Source: Thalassomonas sp. RHCl1
GTDB lineage: Bacteria; Pseudomonadota; Gammaproteobacteria; Enterobacterales; Alteromonadaceae
DNA length: 64,000 nt
Direction: 5' to 3'
NCBI RefSeq assembly: GCF_947387555.1
Contig: NZ_CANDNZ010000005.1
Coordinates: forward strand, 396,804-460,803
The position numbers and the translations under genes were made by a program. Of the stretch, positions 20,757-29,018 are shown piece by piece; position 1 is the first letter of the stretch, and every line of letters begins with the position of its first letter. The notes under the pieces were generated by a model. The model was not told the DNA's origin. It did not search any database and saw nothing but the letters and a program-made list of their open reading frames with translations.

Positions 20757-21350
20757 TTATCTTGTCTTTTTTTGTGTCTTATTACCAGCGGAAGAGGATT
20801 TTTTTCCGTTAGACGACCGGCGGATCACCACAGGGTGATGACCATAAGGGTTATAATGATGCCAGTATGACGGCGTATGCCAGAACGGGTTTTGCACCAG
20901 CATCACATCCGCCTGCTGGATATCTTTCCATAAATGCACCGCATCAGCTTTAACGACAGGGTACTGATAAGGATGTTCACCGATAGTGCCTGACTCGGGC
21001 GCGGCAATATTGCCCACCACAGTGATGCTTTTGCCTTTTTTATAAATCATGGGATCAAGCAGGCCCGGATAATAAACCCGAAACCGGCCTAAGGTTTCAT
21101 CTTTTTGTTTCGGGCGCGTGGAAGGACTCAGTTCAAAGTGCACCACTTCAATGCGGGTGCTGTCCTTAAGGTTGTCCACCTTGGCAATCACCCCGCCCCA
21201 GCGCGCCTGGGCAACAGCATCGCTATAGCTTACCGCCAGCGCGTCCTTATAATTAGTCAGCGGAGTATCGGGTGCCAGTTGCAATTTTTCCGGAATTGCC
21301 GAGCACGCCGTCAGTACCAGCGCGCTAAAACATACAAATAATTTTTTCAT
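20757..21350 (-). CDS. Slp-family outer-membrane lipoprotein
   Basis: 197-residue lipoprotein with signal peptide MKKLFVCFSALVLTAC and lipobox LTAC. The mature domain (ARWGGVIAKVDNL..., RFRVYYPGLLDPMIYKKGKSITVVG) resembles the Slp/YeaY starvation-induced outer-membrane lipoproteins. It ends in a His/Tyr/Trp-rich stretch (WHTPSYWHHYNPYGHH) and a basic tail that could bind metal, which is only a possibility. The ATG at 21350 has AGGAT 7 bases upstream; starting at 21383 would put 11 residues before the signal peptide. Confidence 0.88.
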   Translation of the reverse strand: MKKLFVCFSALVLTACSAIPEKLQLAPDTPLTNYKDALAVSYSDAVAQARWGGVIAKVDNLKDSTRIEVVHFELSPSTRPKQKDETLGRFRVYYPGLLDPMIYKKGKSITVVGNIAAPESGTIGEHPYQYPVVKADAVHLWKDIQQADVMLVQNPFWHTPSYWHHYNPYGHHPVVIRRSSNGKKSSSAGNKTQKKTR

Positions 21351-21390
21351 GCCTGAGATCCTAGTTATTATTCTGGCTGTCATGTCTTGC

Positions 21391-22110
21391 TTATGTAGAC
21401 TTTCTTGCCAACAGCAGCGCCATAGCCAAAGCGGAAGCCGACCATATGCCGACCCAGAGTATTTCCGGCAGCAAGGTCAAATCAGCTAACGCCGCACCAT
21501 CGCCGATATTGCGGCCGTCGATTAAATAAAACGGGCTAAATAAACTGTTTAATAACACGATGGCGCCAATAAGCTTCATTATCGCCTGCAAATATTTTAA
21601 TTTCGGCAATTTAACCGTTAACACCAGCAGGACCAGCAATACGGTTAAAATAAAAAAGGTCAGCAGATCCCGCACCCAAAACACCATAGAGCCAAGCAGC
21701 AACAGCACAAGAAAAGCAGAAAATACCTGGGCAATACGTTGATGCTTATCTGCCAGGGAATAAATCAGGCCGCCCCAAAGGATAGCCCCTGCATAACCGA
21801 AGAAGCTGATCAAAAAAGCGCTGCCCCCCCGGGTAGTGCATAAACCGGCGCCGTTGGGATATAACTCGATTTGTACTATCATCCCGCCGGAAAGCAGTGC
21901 GGCTATGCCATGACTGATTTCGTGAAAATAGGTTTCCAGCCACTTAAAGGGAATGGAAACCAGCGGTAATTCCCGGATAAGGGCGGCTGCCAATAAAAAT
22001 AACCAAAATTGATATTGCCGGAAGAAAGAGGATTTGGATGCTTTTTTTTCTAAAGAGGCCGAAGAAGATAAATCAGGCAAACAGGTCAACCCCGAATAAC
22101 TGCTGAACAT
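21391..22110 (-). CDS. M50B-type membrane metallopeptidase-like protein
   Basis: 239-residue integral membrane protein with about six hydrophobic segments. The zinc motif HEISH is in ETYFHEISHGIAALLSGG, typical of M50B-like intramembrane proteases, and FFGYAGAILWGG follows as the usual Gly-rich second element. The start overlaps the end of the upstream 154-residue gene by 38 bases, suggesting translational coupling. It may cut a membrane-bound regulator, but no anti-sigma factor or obvious substrate is adjacent. Confidence 0.8.
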   Translation of the reverse strand: MFSSYSGLTCLPDLSSSASLEKKASKSSFFRQYQFWLFLLAAALIRELPLVSIPFKWLETYFHEISHGIAALLSGGMIVQIELYPNGAGLCTTRGGSAFLISFFGYAGAILWGGLIYSLADKHQRIAQVFSAFLVLLLLGSMVFWVRDLLTFFILTVLLVLLVLTVKLPKLKYLQAIMKLIGAIVLLNSLFSPFYLIDGRNIGDGAALADLTLLPEILWVGIWSASALAMALLLARKST

Positions 22111-22537
22111 TATCCCGCTGGGCGATATTATTCACCGATTGATATGCTGCTACCGCACTCAGATTTTGGTTAGAGGGCCGGTCATATGTGGCCCCCTGGC
22201 TATTCTCAGAGGAATCTGAAAAGAGTTGCAGTTGAGCACCCTGTCCTGATGCTTGTCCTGCGTCTTGCCCTAAGAATTGCTCCGCGGCCTGCTGCCGGTC
22301 AAGTCCCTGACTGCCTTGTTGCTGCGCCTCCTGCTCAAGCAGTGCTATCGCCTGTTCGTTAACATCGAGACGACCGCCCTGCCCCGGACTTTTGCGTGTT
22401 TGTTCAAGCTGTTCACCCGTACGTTCAAGCTGTCCGGAACCCCGCACCTGCTCAGGCTGAGCTTGCGTTGTCCGGTTGACCCGGGTAAAGGTAGGGGTAA
22501 TTGAGTTTGAATTTACTACTTGCATATTGGCTAACAT
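22073..22537 (-). CDS. Small Gln-rich hypothetical protein
   Basis: 154 residues, strongly Gln/Gly/Ser-rich and probably disordered in the middle. The conserved-looking C-terminus AVAAYQSVNNIAQRDNVQQL is followed by FGVDLFA, a tail type I associate with small Alteromonadales proteins of unknown role. No signal peptide. It overlaps the start of the M50-type gene downstream, and a terminator separates it from tsaB upstream. The start could also be the ATG four codons in; ribosome-site evidence is weak for both. Confidence 0.65.
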   Translation of the reverse strand: MLANMQVVNSNSITPTFTRVNRTTQAQPEQVRGSGQLERTGEQLEQTRKSPGQGGRLDVNEQAIALLEQEAQQQGSQGLDRQQAAEQFLGQDAGQASGQGAQLQLFSDSSENSQGATYDRPSNQNLSAVAAYQSVNNIAQRDNVQQLFGVDLFA

Positions 22538-22550
22538 ATCAAAAAATCAC

Positions 22551-22573
22551 CAAAGGACAAAGTTTTTCCTTTG
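22551..22573 (-). terminator. Probable terminator after tsaB
   Basis: Reading the minus strand, CAAAGGA pairs with TCCTTTG across a 9-nt loop and is followed four bases later by TTTTTT. Confidence 0.65.
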
Positions 22574-22626
22574 ATTTGCGGTATTTTTATTTGCCTTTTT
22601 CAATTTGCGCTTTTAGCAAAATGTGC

Positions 22627-23322
22627 TTATTCCCTGCCCGGCAGTTTTTTCCAGGAGACCGTATCCCTGACATAAACAGGTTGTGCCTGCTCGGCACTGA
22701 CCTGTTCGCCACGGGCAAATGCCGCAGCACCGATCGCCAACATAGCCTCGGCAGCCGGGAACAAAACCTCCGGTGAGCCGGTATTGGTTTTTAAGCCCGT
22801 TAATTTTTCCTCATAGGCATCCCATCCGGTACCGACACCGTAGGCGCCCTCACTTAATCCTGCTAGATGTCCACCAACCTGCTCCGGGGGTAACACCGCA
22901 TCATCAAGTTTTGCCTGCATAATGCCGTCGCTGCCGGCTTCATAATAACCCAGGTAAACTTCAGACATTCTCGCATCTATGGCGGCAATCACCTGCGTTT
23001 GCTGGTGATTGTTATAGGCAAGCTGTGCCATCGCCTGCAGGGTTGATACGCCAACCAAAGGCAAATTAGCAGAATAAGCCAGCCCCTGGGCAACCCCGAT
23101 ACCGATGCGTACCCCGGTAAAACTGCCCGGCCCCTGCCCAAAGATCAAACCGTCCAAATCTTTTAATTTACAACCTGCTTCGTTCAGCACCTGATCCACC
23201 ATAGGTAATAACTCTAAACTGTGAGACTGGGGACAAAGCTGATAACGGCTCACTACTTTGTCGTTGTATTGCAGTGCGACCGAACAGGCTTCGGTGGAAG
23301 CATCAATTGCCAAAAAATTCAC
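22627..23322 (-). CDS. tsaB: tRNA threonylcarbamoyladenosine biosynthesis protein TsaB
   Basis: 231-residue ASKHA-fold partner of TsaD/TsaE needed for t6A37 modification of ANN-decoding tRNAs. MNFLAIDASTEACSVAL is the phosphate-1 motif, GQGPGSFTGVRIG the conserved Gly-rich loop, and ARMSEVYLG a further family signature. TsaB acts as a scaffold rather than the catalytic subunit. It lies directly downstream of yoaA on the same strand, the same pairing seen in E. coli. Confidence 0.95.
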   Translation of the reverse strand: MNFLAIDASTEACSVALQYNDKVVSRYQLCPQSHSLELLPMVDQVLNEAGCKLKDLDGLIFGQGPGSFTGVRIGIGVAQGLAYSANLPLVGVSTLQAMAQLAYNNHQQTQVIAAIDARMSEVYLGYYEAGSDGIMQAKLDDAVLPPEQVGGHLAGLSEGAYGVGTGWDAYEEKLTGLKTNTGSPEVLFPAAEAMLAIGAAAFARGEQVSAEQAQPVYVRDTVSWKKLPGRE

Positions 23323-23352
23323 TTTCTATCTCTCTTAAAACTATGCTTTAAA

Positions 23353-25317
23353 TTATGCTTTTTCACCGTTTTCAGCGGTGATGGTTTGTAAAAATTGCGC
23401 CGCCTGATCCAGGTTACGGCTGCGTTTCATATCCGGCAGGCTTTTCAAAAATACCTCGCCATAGGGCCGGTTTACCAGGCGGTCATCACAGATCACCATA
23501 ATACCCTGATCGCTGACATCGCGGATCAAACGCCCGACCCCCTGTTTTAAGGCGATCACCGCCTGGGGCAACTGGATATGGTAAAAAGGATCTCCCCCCT
23601 GGCGTTTCACATCTTCGCTGCGCGCCTGCAATAAGGGATCATCGGGCGAGGCAAAGGGCAATTTGTCGATAATAACACAGGTGAGCTTGTCACCGCGAAC
23701 ATCTACCCCCTCCCAAAAACTGGCGGTAGCGAGCAAGACGGCATTGTCATTGTCGATAAATTCACTGAGCAGGGTTTGCTTAGCCATCTGCCCCTGCACC
23801 AGCAAAGGATTATCCACCTTGCCTTCAAGCAGCTCTGCCACCTGGTTCATCACCCGGTAGCTGGTAAACAACATAAAACAGGCGCCGCCACTGGCTTTGA
23901 TCAACGGGATCGCCAGCTCTGCCAGGGCACTGGCGCGGTTTCTGTGGTTGGCTTCCGGCAAAAAGCGCGGCACCAGCAGCTGGGACTGCGCCTGGTAATC
24001 GAACGGGCTGTCGAGCAATAAATGACTGGCCTGATCTAATCCCAAAGGTTTGGCAAAGTGCTCAAAGGTACCGTCCACCGCCAAGGTAGCCGAGGTAAAT
24101 ATCCAGCCGGCACCTGATGCCTTGATATAAGCGCTGAACTTATCCGCCACAGACAAGGGGGTTTGATGCAATACCACATGGCGGCGCGTGGTTTCATACC
24201 AGAAACTCATGCCGCTGACCTCCAAATTGGCCATGATGTCATATTTGCTCAGTAAGGTTACCGCCCGTTCAAAGCAATTATCGATGGCGTCATTACGGGA
24301 CACGCATAACTTGATCACCTGGTAAAGAAAATCAAGATCGGTTTTAATCACGGTAAAAGCCGAGGCAATTCTAGCTTGCCGGTGTCGCTCGCGCCAGTTG
24401 CCACGCTCGGGTTCATAAGGAAATAACAGCCTGAATTCCTGGGTGGTTTTCATCAGTTTTTCCGCCGCCCGACCCAGCTGTTTAACATCGGTAAGACTGG
24501 TACGGTACACCTGAAGCACATCCGAGCATAAATCCAGTAACTGGCGGGTCGAAAATGCCTCGCCAAAATATTCACTGGCAATATCGGAAATCTGGTGGGC
24601 CTCATCAAAAATCACCACATCCGCCTTGGGGATCAGTTCGCCAAAACCTGTATCTTTTAACGCCATATCGGCAAAAAACAAGTGATGATTCACCACCACC
24701 AGGTCGGCTTCAATGGCTTTTTCCCTGGCCTTAATTAAGTAACAGTCTTTAACATGGGGACAATCCCTTGCCAGGCAATTATCTACCGTGCTGGTGACAT
24801 AAGGGAAAATCGCCGAGCCTTCCTGGACATTGACCAGCTCGCCAATATCGCCGGTTAGCGTGGTATTAGCCCAGGTTTTCACTTTCACCAAATCTGTTAA
24901 CATCTGGGCATCAAGCTGGCCACCGCCGCTTTGATACTGCTCCAGCCGGTAAGTACATAAATAGTTCGCCCGCCCTTTTAACAAAGCGATCCGGGCATTG
25001 GTGGCCAACACCTTGCGAATCAGCGGCATATCTTTATGAAACAGCTGCTCCTGCAGGTTTTTGGTCCCGGTAGAGACAATGATTTTTTTATTACTTTGTT
25101 CCTGCTCCGCCGCTTCTTTATTGGCCAGTAAAGCCGGGATAAGATAAGCAAAGGTTTTTCCGGTACCCGTACCCGCTTCGACAATCAAAGAAGTCTTGTT
25201 TGCTATCGCCAGCGTCACTTCCATCGCCATATCGATTTGCGCCTGGCGCGGAGAAAAACCGCTGATGGCATTGGCCAGCAAGCCATTGTCGGAAAAAGCA
25301 CGTTCTACGGATTTCAT
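23353..25317 (-). CDS. yoaA: ATP-dependent DNA helicase YoaA (DinG/XPD family)
   Basis: 654-residue superfamily 2 iron-sulfur helicase. Walker A is GTGTGKT at 49-55 and the DEAH box is at 238-241. Four cysteines positioned for a [4Fe-4S] cluster are C121, C181, C186 and C192. Motif VI-like VGRLIR and the late nucleotide motif are present. In E. coli YoaA works with the Pol III chi subunit in repair of stalled forks. No LexA box is evident upstream. A 30-base gap separates it from tsaB, so the two probably form an operon. Confidence 0.93.
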   Translation of the reverse strand: MKSVERAFSDNGLLANAISGFSPRQAQIDMAMEVTLAIANKTSLIVEAGTGTGKTFAYLIPALLANKEAAEQEQSNKKIIVSTGTKNLQEQLFHKDMPLIRKVLATNARIALLKGRANYLCTYRLEQYQSGGGQLDAQMLTDLVKVKTWANTTLTGDIGELVNVQEGSAIFPYVTSTVDNCLARDCPHVKDCYLIKAREKAIEADLVVVNHHLFFADMALKDTGFGELIPKADVVIFDEAHQISDIASEYFGEAFSTRQLLDLCSDVLQVYRTSLTDVKQLGRAAEKLMKTTQEFRLLFPYEPERGNWRERHRQARIASAFTVIKTDLDFLYQVIKLCVSRNDAIDNCFERAVTLLSKYDIMANLEVSGMSFWYETTRRHVVLHQTPLSVADKFSAYIKASGAGWIFTSATLAVDGTFEHFAKPLGLDQASHLLLDSPFDYQAQSQLLVPRFLPEANHRNRASALAELAIPLIKASGGACFMLFTSYRVMNQVAELLEGKVDNPLLVQGQMAKQTLLSEFIDNDNAVLLATASFWEGVDVRGDKLTCVIIDKLPFASPDDPLLQARSEDVKRQGGDPFYHIQLPQAVIALKQGVGRLIRDVSDQGIMVICDDRLVNRPYGEVFLKSLPDMKRSRNLDQAAQFLQTITAENGEKA

Positions 25318-25679
25318 TCAGGGGTTATCGTTCTACACAGTTAAAGCTGTTTTTTGGCCATTATACCCAAAATCGACATAAATGCCGATTTATTCCCATA
25401 GTGAGAGTAAATACCGCCAATATTTAAGATCGGGAATTGTAGGTATAGATTGAGCCAAGGGCCATGAGGAGCAGACAAGCTTAGCACTGATTTTTCCTTA
25501 TGCCCCTCCCCTGTTGGGGAGGGGCATAAGGAAAGTGCATCAGCTTTAATAAAACCTCACTTACATAACAAAAGTTTTTCATCAGCGGCCTAATTAGATC
25601 ACCATAAATAAAGCTTGGGAAGATGAAACAACCGTAAGCGAGATTAACCGATTCAACAATAAGATAAGGAACTATCGAC
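25318..25679. other. Intergenic region with long hairpin upstream of a small secreted peptide
   Basis: 362 bases between the divergent yoaA and the 64-residue peptide gene. It must hold both promoters and contains the 19-bp hairpin at 25493-25534. No other ORF is credible. Confidence 0.5.
25493..25534. repeat. Perfect 19-bp inverted repeat
   Basis: Left arm 25493-25511 and right arm 25516-25534 are exact reverse complements around a TGTT loop; the core is CCCCTCCCC / GGGGAGGGG. No T-run follows on either strand, so it is not a standard intrinsic terminator. It might be a solitary copy of a dispersed palindromic element or an RNA processing or stability hairpin. Confidence 0.7.
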
Positions 25680-25874
25680 ATGATGACAAAAAAGAAACTA
25701 CTCACCTTGCTGGCCAGCTGTGCTTTAACTGTCGGCTTTAATGTCAGTGCAATAACTTGTGATGGAACAGCCCGTTGCATGGCTGTATATACCGATTGTA
25801 TGAACCATGGCTATGACTCAAATTATTGCAGCAGTCTCTATTGGAGTTGTGCCAGAACTTGTGTGCAGCCATAA
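25680..25874 (+). CDS. Small Cys-rich secreted peptide
   Basis: 64 residues: a signal peptide (KKKLLTLLASCALTVGFNVSA) and a ~40-residue mature peptide with six cysteines spaced C-x5-C-x6-C-x9-C-x6-C-x3-C, enough for three disulfides. Tyr, Asn and Ser are frequent in the loops. AAGGA precedes the paired ATGs by about nine bases, supporting real translation. I do not recognise the family. It could be a toxin or bacteriocin-like peptide, a periplasmic structural peptide or a redox substrate; none is shown. No immunity or export gene is adjacent. Confidence 0.65.
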   Translation: MMTKKKLLTLLASCALTVGFNVSAITCDGTARCMAVYTDCMNHGYDSNYCSSLYWSCARTCVQP

Positions 25875-25995
25875 ATCAGGCAGTCTGTGGTAATAGAATC
25901 AGCACTCACACCGTGACTGCTGATTCCGCTCACCATCCCCTGCTTTTTAAAAGACATCTGCCGGGAGCAAAAGCCACACCTGAAAGGCAACAATA

Positions 25996-26325
25996 TCAAA
26001 CAAAGATATCTAAATGCGGCGGCTCATCTTCAGGTTTCTCTACGTTTTTTTCAGTCTTAGCTTTCCCTGCTACACCCGTTTGCTGTTTTTTCTCAGCACT
26101 TTTGTTAGCCGTTTCCTCGTTTTCGTGATTGCCACCGGCAGTATGCTCATTATTGTGCTCGGGATGATAACCGGGAATAAAAAAACTGCCCGCATGTTCC
26201 AGGTGATCCATTTCCTGCTCAAGTTCACGGGTTCTGGCCTCTTTTACAAGCGCTTTAACCTTAAGTTCTTTCGGCTTTATCGGTACCGGCACCACCCGGG
26301 TGAGCGCTGTGGTGAAAATATCCAT
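25996..26325 (-). CDS. Small hydrophilic conserved-type hypothetical protein
   Basis: 109 residues, highly charged and probably disordered beyond the N-terminus. The first ~45 residues (MDIFTTALTRVVPVPIKPKE then LKVKALVKEARTRELEQEMDH) look structured, followed by a His/Asn/Glu-rich linker and a short end PPHLDIFV. GAGAGGG lies four bases before the ATG, a strong ribosome site favouring this strand over the antisense frame. I recognise the type from Alteromonadales genomes but no function. Confidence 0.65.
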   Translation of the reverse strand: MDIFTTALTRVVPVPIKPKELKVKALVKEARTRELEQEMDHLEHAGSFFIPGYHPEHNNEHTAGGNHENEETANKSAEKKQQTGVAGKAKTEKNVEKPEDEPPHLDIFV

Positions 26326-26557
26326 TTTGCCCTCTCAAGTTAATCAAAATAAACCGTAATTTTGCCGTTAATCTACCTACTATATCGGCCCGATTTAGGA
26401 TCGCTGAATAAGTTAGACCATTTTTTTTTAAAAGAAGTTTATTTTATACTTGCGGCAATGTTATTTTCCAAGTAGTGTAAATAGCAATCAAGCAGATATT
26501 AATTAACCGAGTGTAATATTTACTTTACACCGCAACATTTAAAGAGTTAACAAGCAC

Positions 26558-26608
26558 ATGATTTTAAACCTGACTAATCTACATCATCATCACCACCATA
26601 ACGATTAG
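26558..26608 (+). CDS. hisL: his operon leader peptide
   Basis: A 16-codon ORF, MILNLTNLHHHHHHND, with six consecutive His codons ends in TAG about 70 bases before a terminator hairpin and 155 bases before hisG. This is the classical histidine attenuator: ribosome stalling on His codons when charged tRNA-His is scarce favours an antiterminator. No strong SD is needed for this interpretation. Confidence 0.93.
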   Translation: MILNLTNLHHHHHHND

Positions 26609-26679
26609 CCCATTCAGGTTTATTCGCTGGAGGGCTATGGCTCTTTCAGCGGTGAATGCAAGCAGATAACCAGTTTCCA

Positions 26680-26716
26680 AAACCCCGAAAGAGTCCAACT
26701 CTCTCGGGGTTTTTAC
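26680..26716 (+). terminator. his attenuator terminator
   Basis: CCCCGAAAGAGT / ACTCTCTCGGGG (one mismatch, CCA loop) is followed by TTTTT. It lies between hisL and hisG, as expected for attenuation. Confidence 0.9.
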
Positions 26717-26763
26717 TTTTTACCGGCAAAAAATTGCCGCTAACAACATTAGGATACTGGCAC

Positions 26764-27663
26764 ATGACTACCGAAACACGTTTACGCATCGCAATGCAAA
26801 AATCCGGCAGATTAAGCGACGACACCCAAAGTTTACTCAAACGTTGTGGTTTAAAACTCAATGTTAGCGACCGCCGCCTGCTGGCCCATGTCTCCAATAT
26901 GCCCATAGATATCATGCGGGTACGCAGCAGTGATATTCCCGGACTGGTGATGGACGGCGTGTGCGATTTAGGCATAGTCGGCGACAACACCCTGGAAGAA
27001 GCCGCCTTAGAGCGCCAGCTGATGGGCAGTAAGTCGGAATATATCAAGACCTCGCCACTCAATTTCGGTGGCTGTCGTTTATCCATTGCCATGCCGGAAG
27101 AGTTTAACTACCAAGGCGTAGACAGCCTCAACGGTTTACGTTTTGCAACTACTTACCCACAGCTACTGAAACGCTTTGCCTCGCAAAACGGCATTAATGT
27201 CGATTTTTGTATGCTTAACGGCTCGGTGGAAGTCGCCCCCCGGGTTGGCCTGGCGGACGGCATTTGCGATCTGGTCTCAACCGGCACCACCTTAGAAGCC
27301 AACGGCTTAAAAGAAGTAGAGATCATTTTCCGCTCCACCGCCTCGCTTATTCAAACGGTTGAACAACTTTCCCCGGAAAAGCAGTCCATACTCAACACCA
27401 TATTGCCGCGTATCCAGGGGGTAATGAAAGCCAAGGAAAGTAAATACATTATGTTGCACGCGCCAAAAGATCGTATCAGCGAGGTCAGCGCCCTGATGCC
27501 GGGTAAAGAAACCCCGACCATCTTACCCCTTGCCGGTCGGGATGACCTGGTGGCGGTACATGTTGTAGCCACGGAAACCATTTTCTGGGAAACCATGGAA
27601 GCACTGAAGTCACTCGGCTGTAATTCCATCCTGGTGATGCCGATTGAAAAAATGATGGGTTAA
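26764..27663 (+). CDS. hisG: ATP phosphoribosyltransferase (long form)
   Basis: First step of histidine synthesis, joining ATP and PRPP to phosphoribosyl-ATP. The 299-residue length matches the long, hexameric, feedback-inhibited His[17 protein letters not shown] at the N-terminus and [13 protein letters not shown] are diagnostic; the PRPP loop region [14 protein letters not shown] is intact. The C-terminal ~75 residues form the regulatory domain that binds histidine. The ATG at 26764 aligns with E. coli HisG and has AGGAT upstream; upstream in-frame codons overlap the attenuator and are not used. Confidence 0.97.
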   Translation: MTTETRLRIAMQKSGRLSDDTQSLLKRCGLKLNVSDRRLLAHVSNMPIDIMRVRSSDIPGLVMDGVCDLGIVGDNTLEEAALERQLMGSKSEYIKTSPLNFGGCRLSIAMPEEFNYQGVDSLNGLRFATTYPQLLKRFASQNGINVDFCMLNGSVEVAPRVGLADGICDLVSTGTTLEANGLKEVEIIFRSTASLIQTVEQLSPEKQSILNTILPRIQGVMKAKESKYIMLHAPKDRISEVSALMPGKETPTILPLAGRDDLVAVHVVATETIFWETMEALKSLGCNSILVMPIEKMMG

Positions 27664-27695
27664 GGGACAGGCTAAGGCATAAGGTATCAAGCACT

Positions 27696-29018
27696 ATGAT
27701 TATTTGGAAAAACTTAACCGACAAGCAGCAACAAGCTTTGCTGGAGCGACCGGCAATCGCGGAAAATGAACAGCTCTCAAGCCAGGTCGCCGGGATATTA
27801 ACCCAGGTCAAAACCCAGGGAGATCAGGCATTATTTTCACTGACAGAAAAGTTTGACGGTATCGCGCTGGACAGCTTACAGGTGACACAAGCCCAGGTTG
27901 ACCAGGCGAAAAAAGTCCTGAGCAGCGAGCGCCTGGCGGCCATTAACACTGCCTACGAGCAGATCAAAAGCTTTCACCAGGCACAACAGCCACAAGATGT
28001 TATCGTAGAAACCCGCCCCGGTGTGGTCTGTACCTTAACCTCACAGGCGATAGAAAGTGTTGGCTTGTATATTCCCGCTGGCTCAGCTCCCCTGCCCTCA
28101 ACGGTCTTGATGCTGGGCGTGCCTGCCCAGCTGGCAAAGTGCGGGCGTAAAGTGCTGGTGTGCCCGCCGGATAGCGACGGCAAGTTAGCTGATGAAGTGC
28201 TGGTGGCGGCAGATCTTTGCAACATAGATGAAATCTATACCTTGGGTGGTGCACAAGCGATCGCCGCATTGGCCTATGGCACACAAAGCATAGAACCAGT
28301 TTGTAAAGTTTTTGGCCCGGGTAACCGTTTTGTTACCGAAGCGAAAAAACAGCTGTCCCAGCAGGTACCCGGCTTTGCCATCGACATGCCGGCAGGTCCG
28401 TCGGAAGTCTTAGTCATCGCCGATAAAAACAGTAACGCAACATTTGTCGCGGCTGATTTATTATCCCAGGCAGAACACGGCCCCGACAGCCAGGTGGTGC
28501 TGGTCTCTGATAGCGAGTCTTTGATTGCTCAGGTTGAGCAGGCCATGGCGCAACAGCTCTCGCAGCTGTCCCGCCGTGACATTGCCGCACAGGCTCTGAC
28601 ACAAAGCCGCTTGATCTTAACCGATAATTTAGCCACGGCAGTACAGGTATCCAACCAGTATGCCCCCGAGCACCTGATCATCCAGACCGAAACGCCCAAA
28701 ACCCAGTTGGCAGGGATACGCAATGCCGGTTCGGTGTTTCTCGGCGCTTATACCCCGGAGTCTGCCGGTGATTATGCCAGCGGCACCAACCATGTCTTAC
28801 CCACCTATGGTTACTCCAAGGTGTGCAGCAGTTTATCTTTAGCCGACTTTTACCGCCGCTTTACCATACAGGAGATCACCAAAGCCGGTCTTGCCAGTCT
28901 AGCCCCCTGCATCACGGAATTAACCGATGCCGAAGGCCTGGATGGTCATAAACGCGCGGTAACCATACGTCTAGAGCAAAATAGTGAACAAAATAAAGCA
29001 CAAGGTGAAGGCCTATGA
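27696..29018 (+). CDS. hisD: Histidinol dehydrogenase
   Basis: 440-residue zinc enzyme that carries out the last two oxidations, histidinol to histidine, with 2 NAD+. Recognisable segments are VFGPGNRFVTEAK, PAGPSEVLVIAD, LLSQAEHGPDSQVVL (Zn ligands Gln and His) and the late VLPTYGYSK. Length and motif order match E. coli HisD. Its end overlaps the hisC start (ATGA), implying coupled translation. Confidence 0.97.
   Translation: MIIWKNLTDKQQQALLERPAIAENEQLSSQVAGILTQVKTQGDQALFSLTEKFDGIALDSLQVTQAQVDQAKKVLSSERLAAINTAYEQIKSFHQAQQPQDVIVETRPGVVCTLTSQAIESVGLYIPAGSAPLPSTVLMLGVPAQLAKCGRKVLVCPPDSDGKLADEVLVAADLCNIDEIYTLGGAQAIAALAYGTQSIEPVCKVFGPGNRFVTEAKKQLSQQVPGFAIDMPAGPSEVLVIADKNSNATFVAADLLSQAEHGPDSQVVLVSDSESLIAQVEQAMAQQLSQLSRRDIAAQALTQSRLILTDNLATAVQVSNQYAPEHLIIQTETPKTQLAGIRNAGSVFLGAYTPESAGDYASGTNHVLPTYGYSKVCSSLSLADFYRRFTIQEITKAGLASLAPCITELTDAEGLDGHKRAVTIRLEQNSEQNKAQGEGL

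Noticed and set aside
25318..25360. LexA box before yoaA
   Set aside because: ACAG and CTGT occur but not in CTGT-N8-ACAG arrangement.
25481..25780. 99-codon minus-strand ORF overlapping the Cys-rich peptide gene
   Set aside because: It runs through the long hairpin, and has no signal peptide or ribosome site; the plus frame has both.
26014..26343. 109-codon plus-strand ORF with hydrophobic segments
   Set aside because: It is antisense to the 109-residue minus gene, which has GAGAGGG at ideal spacing; the hydrophobicity is the complement of charged codons.
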